From SIG78 sp045585955 (lineage in GTDB: Bacteria > Verrucomicrobiota > Lentisphaeria > Victivallales > Victivallaceae), in the NCBI GenBank assembly GCA_045585955.1, contig JAZMZK010000091.1, positions 1 through 44,832 on the forward strand: a DNA stretch of 44,832 nt, read 5' to 3'. The position numbers were made by a program, and so were the translations under genes. Shown piece after piece: positions 7,986-17,217 of this stretch. Position 1 is the first letter of the stretch. Each line of letters starts with the position of its first letter. The notes beneath the pieces are model-generated. The model was not told the origin of the DNA. It saw nothing but the letters and a program-made list of their open reading frames with translations, and made no database searches.

Positions 7986-10010
7986 TTATTTGATACTCTT
8001 TTTGCGGCGTTCGTTGGAAGTTATCAAATCTTCCGGCAGAAATGACACATCAAAAAGTTGTATCAGCTGCAGTTTACCGCCGGGAAGAAATTTATATTCA
8101 GATAGCGAGCAGTTCCAGTTCATCGGCATTTTTGGCCACCCATTGCCCCGGTAATCGATACAATAGAGCTGAAAACCTTTGGTCACAGCTCCATGGGTAA
8201 CAAAAAGCCAGTCTTCAGCGGCTTTTTTGGCGGGCAAAAGCTGCATTTGTTTTACGATCCGGGCAATGACCGTCTGCGGTGTTTCCGGCCCTTGCAGCAG
8301 CCAATCATCTGCCATGTTTTCCGTGCGGATCAGGGGAAATTCGGCTTTTAGCATTTTCAGCGGCCGTGCCAGAGTGCGTGCTTTGCCCTTGTGTTTGACA
8401 TATTCCTGAACCAGCGGTGCCACATAAAGCGGAGCGTTGAGTTTGCGGGCAATGATCGACGCCGTTTCCAGCGTGCGGCGGTAGGGTGAAGCATAGATCT
8501 TGCCGCTGAAATTGCGTTTTGCCAGCTCTCCGGCGACCAGTTCAGCCTGCGATCTGCCGGCCGCAGTCAGCGGCGGGTCAAAATCCGGGGCCTTGATCGC
8601 GGCACGCTGACCGTGACGGGTGATAAAAACTCTGCCGGAGTGTTGGCTTAAATCACCATTACCGGCAGCAGCGGGTAAATTGAACCCGGTCAAAGCCAGA
8701 ACCAGCGTCAGCAAAGCACCTAACTGTTTGAGTTTCTGCCGAACCGATACACCATCGAGCTTGCGGGGCGAGCTTTTTTCGCTGACCGCCATAGCCGCAG
8801 CGGCACCCGCTGCCTGCCCGATGGATATAGCTGTGGGCATGATACGCAAACTGCTGTGCATAGCCATATCAGCAGATATGGGTCTGCCGCCAATGAGGAG
8901 ATTATCGCAGTCAGCCGGGACTATACACCGGTAAGGTATTTCGTAATACTCATCGGCGGCGATCCTCTGGCGATAGGTGCCGCTGCCGTTGGGCGAATGT
9001 ATATCAAGGTGATAATTACTGCGGGCGATGGCATCCGGGAATTTGGCGGCTTGGTCAAAGTGTTCTTTTTTCAGCGTAAACAGTCCGTGGATGCGGCGGC
9101 TTTCCCGGACGCCGATTTGCACGCCCATGGAAAGGATTTCGGCATTCTCAAAGCCTTTTACCTCTTTACGCAGCCAGAAAAACAACTCCCGCATCTGCCG
9201 TCGGGCTTCGATTTCCGCTTCCGAAAGTTCTTTACCATTGATCCCGGAGTGCTTTACCACCCGGGTGGTGTTGAAGTGGATGATATTGCCGCTTTGTATT
9301 TTAAATGGAAAAAGCAAAATATCCTCCCGGTCGCAATGGAGTATTCCATCTTGAACAGCTTTGTTGTACTGTTCATTGAGTTTCTGCCGCCATTCCGGGT
9401 CGATCAAATTCAACGCTTCATCTTTATTGATATGTGGTATATGCACATTGCCCAGCTTAAAGCACAATGTCATGGGCTGGCAGTTGCCGTTTTCGTCGCC
9501 CATATCGAATTTGCATCCGGCAAGTGCCGCCAGATCGCCGTCGCCGGTACAGTCTATATAAATGCGGGCAGAAACTTTTTCCATGCCGCTTTTGGAGTGC
9601 AAGGTTACGGATTTTATGTTGCGATCCTCTACTTCCACATCCACCAGCTGATGGTGATAAAGCACTTTTACTCCGGCAGCAAGCAAAAGATCTTCAGCCG
9701 CCAGAGCGGCGATCTCTTTATTGATGTTGCGTGGTGCATAGCCTTTGTCGCTATTCCGCAACTCAAGAGCGGCTGCTGAAAGATATTTATTCATAGCTTT
9801 TTTCCACTCCTGATAGACCGGATAGTCCAGATCGCTGCCCTGGTGCGAGCTGATCATAAAGGGCTGGACTTCGGCAATAACTGCCATGCCGCCGGGGACG
9901 CCGTAGGCTTCGGCGACCACGGTTTTCATGCCGGAGCGGGCACTCATGATGGCGGCCCCCAATCCGGCGGGACCGGCACCTATAATTAATACATCGGTAT
10001 CATACTGCAT
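7986..10010 (-). CDS. FAD-dependent oxidoreductase fused to a histidine-phosphatase domain
   Basis: The frame is 674 residues with no stop. Residues 1 to about 430 are a FAD_oxidored-type flavoprotein: VLIIGAGPAGLGAA dinucleotide motif, IDCTGDGDLAALAGC, and the late GGRPISADMAMHSSLRIMP and GQAAGAAAAMA motifs. It reaches this family's usual end at VRQKLKQLGALL. A hydrophobic, signal-peptide-like run follows (TLVLALTGFNLPAAA), then a histidine phosphatase (phosphoglycerate-mutase-like) domain. That domain has its TRHGQ phospho-acceptor, SPYRRTLETA arginine and FVTHGAV second histidine. The fusion puts a secretion signal in the middle of a cytosolic protein, so it may be two former genes joined by deletion. 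The ATG at 10010 is 5 nt past the previous stop, suggesting coupled translation; GTG at 10022 is an alternative. Confidence 0.8.
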   Translation of the reverse strand: MQYDTDVLIIGAGPAGLGAAIMSARSGMKTVVAEAYGVPGGMAVIAEVQPFMISSHQGSDLDYPVYQEWKKAMNKYLSAAALELRNSDKGYAPRNINKEIAALAAEDLLLAAGVKVLYHHQLVDVEVEDRNIKSVTLHSKSGMEKVSARIYIDCTGDGDLAALAGCKFDMGDENGNCQPMTLCFKLGNVHIPHINKDEALNLIDPEWRQKLNEQYNKAVQDGILHCDREDILLFPFKIQSGNIIHFNTTRVVKHSGINGKELSEAEIEARRQMRELFFWLRKEVKGFENAEILSMGVQIGVRESRRIHGLFTLKKEHFDQAAKFPDAIARSNYHLDIHSPNGSGTYRQRIAADEYYEIPYRCIVPADCDNLLIGGRPISADMAMHSSLRIMPTAISIGQAAGAAAAMAVSEKSSPRKLDGVSVRQKLKQLGALLTLVLALTGFNLPAAAGNGDLSQHSGRVFITRHGQRAAIKAPDFDPPLTAAGRSQAELVAGELAKRNFSGKIYASPYRRTLETASIIARKLNAPLYVAPLVQEYVKHKGKARTLARPLKMLKAEFPLIRTENMADDWLLQGPETPQTVIARIVKQMQLLPAKKAAEDWLFVTHGAVTKGFQLYCIDYRGNGWPKMPMNWNCSLSEYKFLPGGKLQLIQLFDVSFLPEDLITSNERRKKSIK

Positions 10011-10015
10011 ATTTT

Positions 10016-13000
10016 TCACCACAATTTTTCGTAATAGATCTCGCTGTTGTATTCCAGAAACGCCCGGTAATCAGCCATGAGCTTCCAACTGTCACGGCGT
10101 ATATTTTTCCGGATGGCAAAGAGTTCGGCAACCGGATATGGCGGCGTGGGCGTTACATAGCAGAAAATATCCAATATGAACGGATGGGTGCGGCAAACCA
10201 GCTTGCCGTTGCGTTTACCGGAAAAGTGCTTTTGACTGAATGTACTGAACTGCTCCTTAAAGGGACGCATGATCTCCGGCAATCTGGTCATGATTATAGA
10301 GTCATAATAGGGCGTGGCCGGATAGATTATCCAGCTGAAAAATCCGCCCCGTTCATTGATTTCGCAATAGCGGTCAGGGTAGCTTGCTTCCAGCATATCC
10401 ACTTCGTCTGCCAGTTGGTGATCCGGCAGTACCGGGCGGTTTTTTCTGGCAAATTTGATGGTTTCCGGCGATACGCTGCTGCCCATGCCCACTAATTGTA
10501 TCAGCGAATAGTAAACCGCCCGATCCCGCTCCGCGGTATTGCCCGTTTGGTGCATAAGCCGGGCGTAAGCGGCAAATCCGGCATGGAATATACTGCTTTC
10601 CTGCAAGCCGTTGCCAATGCGGCACCCGGCAAAAGAGTCCCAGCAAAGCGAATACGCCCAATCATGGGAATTTACGATCATGTTATAAGATTTTTCCAGT
10701 TCCGGCAAACCCTTTGCCAGCCAGTCAAAGTTGCCACAGCGATAAGCGTAGCTCCACACCAGACAGATCCGCAACGCTTCCCAGCAGGGGCCATCTATAC
10801 CATTGTCGGCAACATGCCGGGTTGATGTATTCAAATATTTGTTGGAAAGGGGATTGTAAACAGCAGTATTTACTTTGATAAGAGATTTTTTGCCTCTCTT
10901 CTTTTCCAAAGCTTTCAGTTCAGGATCCAGAAAAAGTGGGAATTCCTGCGTTACTTCCTTGATTATCCTTTTTTGGACATTTTCCGGCAGAAAATCCATT
11001 GCCAGCAAAAGATTGGTAAAGTCCGCTTCCAAAGCCCCCGGAGTCCACGCTTTGCCCGACTTATTGGCAACCAGCCGCTGCCACGGATGAGCTGAAATTT
11101 CGGGAATTATCTTGCGGCGAACAATATTGAGCAAATCTTTTTTCACGGCTTGAACTTCCGGAGTGTTTTTAAGATTTCTGCTTTTACGCACCTCTTTGGT
11201 CAAATGCACCACATCTTTAAGTACAAAGGTGTAACTCTCAACATCTTTTATTGCGTAAAACGGACCATTCAACCCGGCGTAATCCAAATCAGTTACCGGG
11301 TGGGAAATGGCTGTTTTCAAACCGCTGGAGCTTGCCAGCATCAGCGACGGCGGTACCGGAGCAAAATGCAAAGGCGGCGTGTTCCAATCATCTTTAATGA
11401 CTTTACAAATGAAAGAATCCCGCACCAGCATATTGTTGGCAGCATAGTCGATCTTGACCGCGCGGGTGACTTTTTCCGGCATCGCCAGAAGTGCCTGCGA
11501 CCAGAATCTTGCCCGCTGCTGCAAGTCAGCAGAAAATTTGTCTTGTGCCTGCAGTTTTACCCCATACAGCGGCATGATTTGCACAATACCGCTCTTGCCC
11601 GGAGCAAAAACCACCTTTACGCCGTTATCCAGCAGCTCCACTTGGCGGGGGCGTTTTTCAAAAACCATCAGATAAGGTATATCAAACTCCTTCCAACCCG
11701 GAGCGTTGCGGAACGATACTACCAGATAGTTTTTCTCAAACGCAGTTATCAGCTTGCCGCAATCAGCCAGTTTGCCGGATTTTTCGCTTAAAAGCATTTT
11801 CGGGGAGCCGATTTCCCGGAAATTTTCAAAGCAAATAAGTTCGTTGGTGTTGCCGCTTATCTGCAATGCCGGAGAAAGCTGGGATATGGTCATATCCAGA
11901 AAGGTTTGATTTGGATACTCAAAGCGGATTTTCTTGCAAGTCCAGGCAGTTTCCAAAGTTTTGATATTGCTGATTTTACTGCTTGCAGCCGGACGGATCC
12001 ACCCGGCACTCCAGCCATTGGTCAAGCCATCATATTTCCAGCCGATCTGGTCGATAAAATCCGCACTTTTTACACTTGGAGTGTTTTTGATATGGCTGTG
12101 CAGCAGCACCATGCCGGGATATTTTTTATTGATGCCGTAAACATTGGCAACGCCGCTGCGGGCATCCGGAGTATCGTAATTATCAAAAAGCGTATAGTTT
12201 TTGTCAATATCACGCAAGCCGAGATTACCGTAGGAAAATTCGCCGGCTTTTACCGGAAAATCTGTCGCCGGAAGTTTTGCCAATGCGGGTTCAACAGTTA
12301 TGGCAAGCGGCGTTTTTTCTATTACCTTAAAGTTGTTCTGCTGCTGCCAAATGGTTTGGTTGGCGGCTGAAAAAGTGCATTCTATCTGATAAACGCCCAC
12401 GCCGGGATTTTTGACTTCGCAAACTTCCGGCAAAAGCCATTTGCCCTTTTCCAGCACCAGATTTTTTGTTTGCTTAAAGAGTGTTTTATTCTCTTGCCGG
12501 ATCATTATATCAAATACTCCGGCAAGTTTTTCAACACTGCCGCACAAAGTCAGCTGCGGAGCAACAAACAAGCGGTCTTGCGGGTAAAACTCGTTGATCG
12601 TATCAACAGAGCTTATATGCCGGTGGACGGCAGCTTTGCCGCCGGAACGGTTGTTGAGCCTGCCGACGATTTGCGGCTCATTAAGTTTCCGCAAAACGGG
12701 GATTCCTTCGTACATACCAAATTTATGACCGTTTTTTACCCGGACTGCCAATACATTGACGCCTTTTTTCAGGATATTATTATTGATAAAACGGTAACGG
12801 CGGCGGTGTTCAGTCGATTGCTTGACCACTTGCGAAAAACCGTATTCGCCGCATTTTACTCCGTTGATAAATACCTGATCCCCGGCTGAAATATATCCCA
12901 TATCCAGCTCGTAAAAGCCTTTTTCCGGAGTGTTGGCAAGTTCAAACTTCACCCGATACCAGTAAAATTTACTTTGATTATTTTTAGCCAGGGGCGTATT

Positions 13001-13216
13001 TATTTTTATATCCTGCCACGCGGTATCATCGTAATCCGGCGAGGAATATTCTTTTTTATCACCTTTGCAGAATTTCCAGGTTTCATCTAATACTTTAAGC
13101 GTTTTGCCGCTGAAAACGGTATTGACGAAATCGTTTTTTTTCACCGGAAAAGATGTATTGCCGGCAACAGCAAACATGCTGAACCAACAGCATAAAAGTA
13201 CAATAAAATTTTTCAT
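10016..13216 (-). CDS. Large secreted hydrolase-like protein with a galactose-binding-like N-terminal domain
   Basis: A 1066-residue protein with a signal peptide (MKNFIVLLCCWFSMFAVAG). Residues 30-190 resemble the jelly-roll sugar-binding domain of GH2-type enzymes (ETWKFCKGD, DYDDTAWQDIKI, FYWYRVKFELA, INGVKCGEYG, NVLAVRVKNG). A beta-rich middle follows. The last 400 residues are helix-rich with regularly spaced aromatics (GPCWEALRICLVWSYAYRCG, DWAYSLCWDSFAGC), as in alpha/alpha-toroid glycosidases. I do not recognise an assigned CAZy family, and no catalytic residue can be named. It is third in a four-gene operon and ends inside the coupling region of the oxidoreductase gene. The role is probably extracytoplasmic glycan breakdown. 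Confidence 0.7.
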   Translation of the reverse strand: MKNFIVLLCCWFSMFAVAGNTSFPVKKNDFVNTVFSGKTLKVLDETWKFCKGDKKEYSSPDYDDTAWQDIKINTPLAKNNQSKFYWYRVKFELANTPEKGFYELDMGYISAGDQVFINGVKCGEYGFSQVVKQSTEHRRRYRFINNNILKKGVNVLAVRVKNGHKFGMYEGIPVLRKLNEPQIVGRLNNRSGGKAAVHRHISSVDTINEFYPQDRLFVAPQLTLCGSVEKLAGVFDIMIRQENKTLFKQTKNLVLEKGKWLLPEVCEVKNPGVGVYQIECTFSAANQTIWQQQNNFKVIEKTPLAITVEPALAKLPATDFPVKAGEFSYGNLGLRDIDKNYTLFDNYDTPDARSGVANVYGINKKYPGMVLLHSHIKNTPSVKSADFIDQIGWKYDGLTNGWSAGWIRPAASSKISNIKTLETAWTCKKIRFEYPNQTFLDMTISQLSPALQISGNTNELICFENFREIGSPKMLLSEKSGKLADCGKLITAFEKNYLVVSFRNAPGWKEFDIPYLMVFEKRPRQVELLDNGVKVVFAPGKSGIVQIMPLYGVKLQAQDKFSADLQQRARFWSQALLAMPEKVTRAVKIDYAANNMLVRDSFICKVIKDDWNTPPLHFAPVPPSLMLASSSGLKTAISHPVTDLDYAGLNGPFYAIKDVESYTFVLKDVVHLTKEVRKSRNLKNTPEVQAVKKDLLNIVRRKIIPEISAHPWQRLVANKSGKAWTPGALEADFTNLLLAMDFLPENVQKRIIKEVTQEFPLFLDPELKALEKKRGKKSLIKVNTAVYNPLSNKYLNTSTRHVADNGIDGPCWEALRICLVWSYAYRCGNFDWLAKGLPELEKSYNMIVNSHDWAYSLCWDSFAGCRIGNGLQESSIFHAGFAAYARLMHQTGNTAERDRAVYYSLIQLVGMGSSVSPETIKFARKNRPVLPDHQLADEVDMLEASYPDRYCEINERGGFFSWIIYPATPYYDSIIMTRLPEIMRPFKEQFSTFSQKHFSGKRNGKLVCRTHPFILDIFCYVTPTPPYPVAELFAIRKNIRRDSWKLMADYRAFLEYNSEIYYEKLW

Positions 13217-13237
13217 TATTCAAATCCGTGTTCCGGC

Positions 13238-13987
13238 TCAATTCACCTTCTTTTTAGTACCGGAAGCGTCAATATAATAGAGCGGATCGGGTTTATTGTC
13301 GGAGTTTTCAAACATGGATTCCACAAACTTGGTCAGACCGCTTGCCTGACTTGAACGCACCGAACCATCGGCAAAACAGATGTTGCCGGTACTGCCGTGA
13401 ACCGTATAAAAGTGTCCGGTACGGGTCGTATCGCTGGTTTGAGAATCCTTATCGCCAAGTACCAGACGGCAGGCCCCTTTGGATGTCCCCGGAACCACAG
13501 AATCTGCGTACAATATGTAATCACTCGGATTATCAACGCCTGCCAGATTCACACTGCCCAATTTGGCAACCACCGGCGACGGCACATAGCATCGGGAAGG
13601 AATTGTGCCTTGAGTAACCAGCATACCGTAGGTGTGAAAAATGTAATCATTGTCAGTTTCAAGTTTGTCAGTATGCGAAGGACAGGTAAAAGTTTTTACC
13701 TGAAAAGCATTCTTCTGGGCAAAGTTGGTCGGAGTTTCATTATAAATAACCACACTCCACTCCACGCGTTCATTGTTGAGCCGGTAGTAAAGCCCCGGCA
13801 GAATATCCTTATTGGCATCGGCATACATCCGAGCCTGCAAGCCGCACTGTTTGAGGTTGGCAGTGCAAGTGGCAGCTCTGGCCCGTTCACGGGCAGCAGA
13901 AAGTGCGGGCAAAAGCATGGCGGCAAGGATGGCAATAATAGCAATTACCACCAAGAGTTCGATCAAAGTGAATTGTGATTTTTTCAT
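13238..13987 (-). CDS. Pseudopilin-like protein with H-X9-DG domain (operon copy)
   Basis: A 249-residue protein. A prepilin-type N terminus (MKKSQ-FTLIELLVVIAIIAILAAML) is followed by PALSAARERARAATCTANLKQ, a long charged region and a C-terminal HGSTGNICFADG, which fits H-X9-DG. These proteins are thought to be type II secretion-like pseudopilins, with the hydrophobic helix in the inner membrane and the globular part outside. The residue before the cleavage point is Gln rather than Gly. It lies between two hydrolase genes in one operon (27 bp after the GHL6-like gene, 21 bp before the 1066-residue gene), so it is co-expressed with them. Confidence 0.88.
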   Translation of the reverse strand: MKKSQFTLIELLVVIAIIAILAAMLLPALSAARERARAATCTANLKQCGLQARMYADANKDILPGLYYRLNNERVEWSVVIYNETPTNFAQKNAFQVKTFTCPSHTDKLETDNDYIFHTYGMLVTQGTIPSRCYVPSPVVAKLGSVNLAGVDNPSDYILYADSVVPGTSKGACRLVLGDKDSQTSDTTRTGHFYTVHGSTGNICFADGSVRSSQASGLTKFVESMFENSDNKPDPLYYIDASGTKKKVN

Positions 13988-14014
13988 AGCGATCTCTTTT
14001 TTTGTTATATATTT

Positions 14015-15928
14015 TTAATCTAACGAAATCAACTCATATCCGGTGAACTGCGGCACATTTATAACCAGATATTCGCCCTTCCGCTCAATTTGGAGTGCAG
14101 AATGTTCCGGTTCGCTGAAAGCTGCGGTTTTATCGGTTTTTACATAAATTTTTGAGGGCAATACAGTCAAATCATCTTCAATGACTTCGCAGCCGTCGGT
14201 GCGTTTTTCCGGAATGTGTGCTGTTATATGCACTACTTCTCTGCCGCTGGGCAATTTGGTCAGATATACCCGGACAAAATTTGGCAGATTTTCCGTTTTG
14301 ATCAGCCGGTCGGGGTGCATTATTTCCAATGCTTCGGCAAAGGCATCCCGCAAACTTGCTGCGGCGTATTCCTTAAAGCCGTTGAAAATATTGAAACTGA
14401 AATGTGCAACTTTATCGTTTACGCTCAAAAACGGATGATCGATCACACTCCCCGGCGGGTTGTAGTATTCGGGGTAAATACCGTCAAAAATATGTTCGAT
14501 CAAAGGTTCTGCCAGCTGATAAACAGTTTTATTATTTGGGCTCTCAAGCAGTTTGCCGGCAGCATAAATGCTCATTTTCATACCGTCTTTATCCACAAAG
14601 TAAGTGGGGTCCGGTGCGTTGCCGACTACGGTCAAATCCCATTCATTCAGAAATTCTTCGCTGTTTATTTTCATGCCCGAATCGCCGGACGAGATGATCT
14701 TGCCGCCCTTGGCAATATATTCGTGCAGACGCTTTTCCACTTCGGGCGAAATCTTTACACTGTCCGGCAAGACCAGCACTTTGTATTTGCTCCAATCCGC
14801 CGCCAGCGTTACCACATCAAATTGACAATGCAAATCGCACAGGATACGCAACGCCCCCCGCAACTCCCTTGCAAGGTAGATTTCCTGATGGCTTTTCGGG
14901 AAGAGTATTGCCATATCGCTTTGCGGTACTGCATCGGTGTAAAATTCTTCACGCTCCTGCAAGTAAGCAAAGAGCCGTTCAGTTTGCTGCATAACTTTTT
15001 CCGGCACTTCGCACTCCGGCGGCATGTGGTCGCCGATGTTGGGCCGCATACCGTTGGCAAGCCCGGTGACCAATTCCTGACGGATGGCTTTTTCGCTGCG
15101 CAGTCCGCCGAAATCCCCCCACAGATTGAAACGCCCCGTCATGTTCAAACGGGGGTGATCGCCCAAAGTCCGCATGTAGCGGCTCATCAAAGGCAGATAA
15201 TCGTAATCGCAGCCAAGTTTGGTAGGTATACACTCAAAATCCAGATAAGTACCGCCCAGAGCCAGCTGGTTTTCGTACCCTATGCCGTTAAAATACAAGA
15301 GATAATCCGGGTTGATGGCTTTGACCGCATCGGCAAAGTCTTTGGCAAGTTCCCGGTTGCGGCGTAAAGCAAATTCGGTGACAGCTTCTTCGTTGGCGGG
15401 GTCGATACCTTCGGCTTTCATCTTTTTCAGGCAGCACTCGCAACGGCAGCTTCGTCCCGCAAGGCAGTCCACAAAAAAGCCTGCCACATCATATTTTTCG
15501 GCTACTTCACACGCCATGGCGATCAAATGCCGCCGGTAGGGGGTATTGCCGCAAACAGTACGGCTGAAAGGATTTACCGCATAAATCGGTCGTTTGTCTG
15601 TCGGCACTTCCTGCCAATCGGGGTGCAGACGGGATTCTTCCATAGATATACCGCCATTGAAATAAGCATTGACCTTTATACCATATTTATTGCAAGCCTT
15701 AACGAGCTTGCCAAACAAGTCAAACTCCAACCCGTAATGGCGGATACCGATTTTTGTATCATAATAAGCCATGCCCTGATTGCACCGCACCGGGAAACTG
15801 ATAAAGTCGATCTTATTGGCAGCAAGGCGGGCGGCAAAAGCGTCGGCATTAAAATTTTTACCGATGTTTTTCAGCATCGGACTGGTGTGAAAATCATAAA
15901 ATAGTGCATATTGAGGGGAATAAACCAT
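14015..15928 (-). CDS. GHL6-like putative glycoside hydrolase with GH42-type trimerisation domain
   Basis: A 637-residue protein without a signal peptide. The N-terminal 330 residues look like the hypothetical glycosyl hydrolase 6 (GHL6) TIM barrel, related to alpha-L-fucosidases (YSPQYALFYDFHTSPMLKNIG; GIKVNAYFNGGIS; VAGFFVDCLAG followed by a Cys-rich RSCRCECCLKK). Residues of about 345-450 match the GH42 trimerisation fold (YKVLVLPDSVKISPEVEKRL, YIAKGGKIISSGDSG). A beta-sandwich C terminus follows. Substrate unknown. GAGGT precedes the ATG. It is the first gene of a four-gene operon and diverges from a PocR-AraC regulator. Confidence 0.75.
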   Translation of the reverse strand: MVYSPQYALFYDFHTSPMLKNIGKNFNADAFAARLAANKIDFISFPVRCNQGMAYYDTKIGIRHYGLEFDLFGKLVKACNKYGIKVNAYFNGGISMEESRLHPDWQEVPTDKRPIYAVNPFSRTVCGNTPYRRHLIAMACEVAEKYDVAGFFVDCLAGRSCRCECCLKKMKAEGIDPANEEAVTEFALRRNRELAKDFADAVKAINPDYLLYFNGIGYENQLALGGTYLDFECIPTKLGCDYDYLPLMSRYMRTLGDHPRLNMTGRFNLWGDFGGLRSEKAIRQELVTGLANGMRPNIGDHMPPECEVPEKVMQQTERLFAYLQEREEFYTDAVPQSDMAILFPKSHQEIYLARELRGALRILCDLHCQFDVVTLAADWSKYKVLVLPDSVKISPEVEKRLHEYIAKGGKIISSGDSGMKINSEEFLNEWDLTVVGNAPDPTYFVDKDGMKMSIYAAGKLLESPNNKTVYQLAEPLIEHIFDGIYPEYYNPPGSVIDHPFLSVNDKVAHFSFNIFNGFKEYAAASLRDAFAEALEIMHPDRLIKTENLPNFVRVYLTKLPSGREVVHITAHIPEKRTDGCEVIEDDLTVLPSKIYVKTDKTAAFSEPEHSALQIERKGEYLVINVPQFTGYELISLD

Positions 15929-16104
15929 TTATTACCTCACAAGCTGATTGGTAAAATCTGCATTTTAATTTGAACGATTTTTATCATTTAATATTGTGTC
16001 AGATATAATTTACCAAAAATTAATTTGATTTGCTACACAAATTATGCTATATTTTTACAACTTCAAGCTATATATTGATAAAACCTGATATAAAAGTAGA
16101 AAAA
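15929..16104. promoter_or_regulatory. Divergent promoter region of the GHL6 operon and PocR-AraC regulator
   Basis: This AT-rich 176-bp gap lies between two divergent starts and must hold both promoters. No inverted repeat stands out and I could not assign -35/-10 elements with confidence. Confidence 0.4.
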
Positions 16105-16905
16105 ATGGAAAATTTGATGCATACAATAGACCAGCGTTTGCAGCTCATGGGTTCGCTCATCGGCAGCTGCTGCGTTTGGAAGCGGACGGAATTTTTCCTG
16201 ACCGAACGGCGGCTGCCGACTTGTTACATGCACGATCACCCCTATTGTGATGCGGTCAAACGCCAGTGCGGTCTGAAATCCTGTCAGCGTAACGATACAG
16301 ACTTGATCATCAGATATTTGCGGAGCAACGGCAATAAGCCGTTTCTGCACCAATGCCATGCCGGAGCCTGCGAACTGGTGATCCCGGTCTGCCGTACCGA
16401 CCGGGTGTTGGGGTGCGTTTTATGCGGCCCATTCAGCATGGCAGGCAAGGAAGAGCCGCTGCTGACGCCGTGGCGGGAGAGTTTGAAAAATACTTTGCCG
16501 GAGCTGGTGAATCTTTTGCTGGCGGATCTGCTGGAAAGGTTTTACAACCGCTATCCGGAATATACCAAGATAGATAACCGGATAGTAAAAGCCTTGAATT
16601 TTATTGCTGCAAATTATTCCAAACATATAACGCTCAAAGCAGCCGCCGAAGCCGCCGCTTTGAGTCCTTCCAGATTTTCCCATCTGTTTAAAAGCAGTTG
16701 CGGAATAGATTTTACCGGCTATTTGCTCAATTTGCGTTTGTCGGTTGCCTGCGACATGCTCAAACAAACCAATATATCTATTGGCGAAATCGCCTTATTC
16801 TGCGGGTTTGCCAGTCAACAGCACTTTACGACTATGCTTAAAAAGCATCTGAACACCACCCCCGCCAAACACCGGCAAGCAAAAAAAATTACCTGTTCCG
16901 GTTAA
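16105..16905 (+). CDS. AraC-family regulator with PocR-type sensory domain
   Basis: A 266-residue regulator. Residues 1-130 resemble the PocR sensory domain, including its Cys-containing pattern (CDAVKRQCGLKSCQRND, then FLHQCHAGACELVIPV and LGCVLCGPFSM). The C terminus has a typical AraC double helix-turn-helix (ITLKAAAEAAALSPSRFSHLF; ISIGEIALFCGFASQQHF). The start is uncertain: 16105 is chosen because it keeps the full domain, and ATG at 16117 is also possible; upstream frames to 16030 are AT-rich and not protein-like. It diverges from the GHL6 operon and probably activates it in response to a sugar or diol. Confidence 0.8.
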   Translation: MENLMHTIDQRLQLMGSLIGSCCVWKRTEFFLTERRLPTCYMHDHPYCDAVKRQCGLKSCQRNDTDLIIRYLRSNGNKPFLHQCHAGACELVIPVCRTDRVLGCVLCGPFSMAGKEEPLLTPWRESLKNTLPELVNLLLADLLERFYNRYPEYTKIDNRIVKALNFIAANYSKHITLKAAAEAAALSPSRFSHLFKSSCGIDFTGYLLNLRLSVACDMLKQTNISIGEIALFCGFASQQHFTTMLKKHLNTTPAKHRQAKKITCSG

Positions 16906-17049
16906 AATGCCATCGACCTGGCTTTATGTTTGCAAGCTCAAAAAACACCATTTTTACAAATTTATATTTAGGCTCTGTTCCCAATACGGGTATGTCAGTA
17001 AAAATCTTTATGATCAACTTTTGTATTGGAACTTTTTTAAAACTTGAAT

Positions 17050-17170
17050 GGCATTTATCTATTTGCAGAGCAAATAGATAAATGCCGGGAAAAGGTTGGG
17101 AAAAAGGGGGTGGAGTTTGAGGAGGGGGAAAAGGACCGATCCAGCAAAAGGTCTTTTCCCCCTCCTCAAG
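17050..17170 (+). repeat. Two-hairpin repeat element, copy A
   Basis: Hairpin 1 is a perfect 16-bp stem (GGCATTTATCTATTTG 17050-17065 with 17071-17086, loop CAGAG). It is followed by AAAAGGTT and a G-rich linker. Hairpin 2 pairs TTGAGGAGGGGGAAAAGGAC (from 17117) with GTCTTTTCCCCCTCCTCAAG (17151-17170), with one bulge. It lacks the middle TTCGCCCTGCGGGC module seen in copies B and C. It is 48 bp upstream of a gene on the same strand and could influence its transcript. The rest of the 16906-17217 gap shows nothing further. Confidence 0.8.
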
Positions 17171-17217
17171 TACCGACCCTTATTGGAAACAGAACAAATT
17201 TAAAAAAGGAGTAAAAA

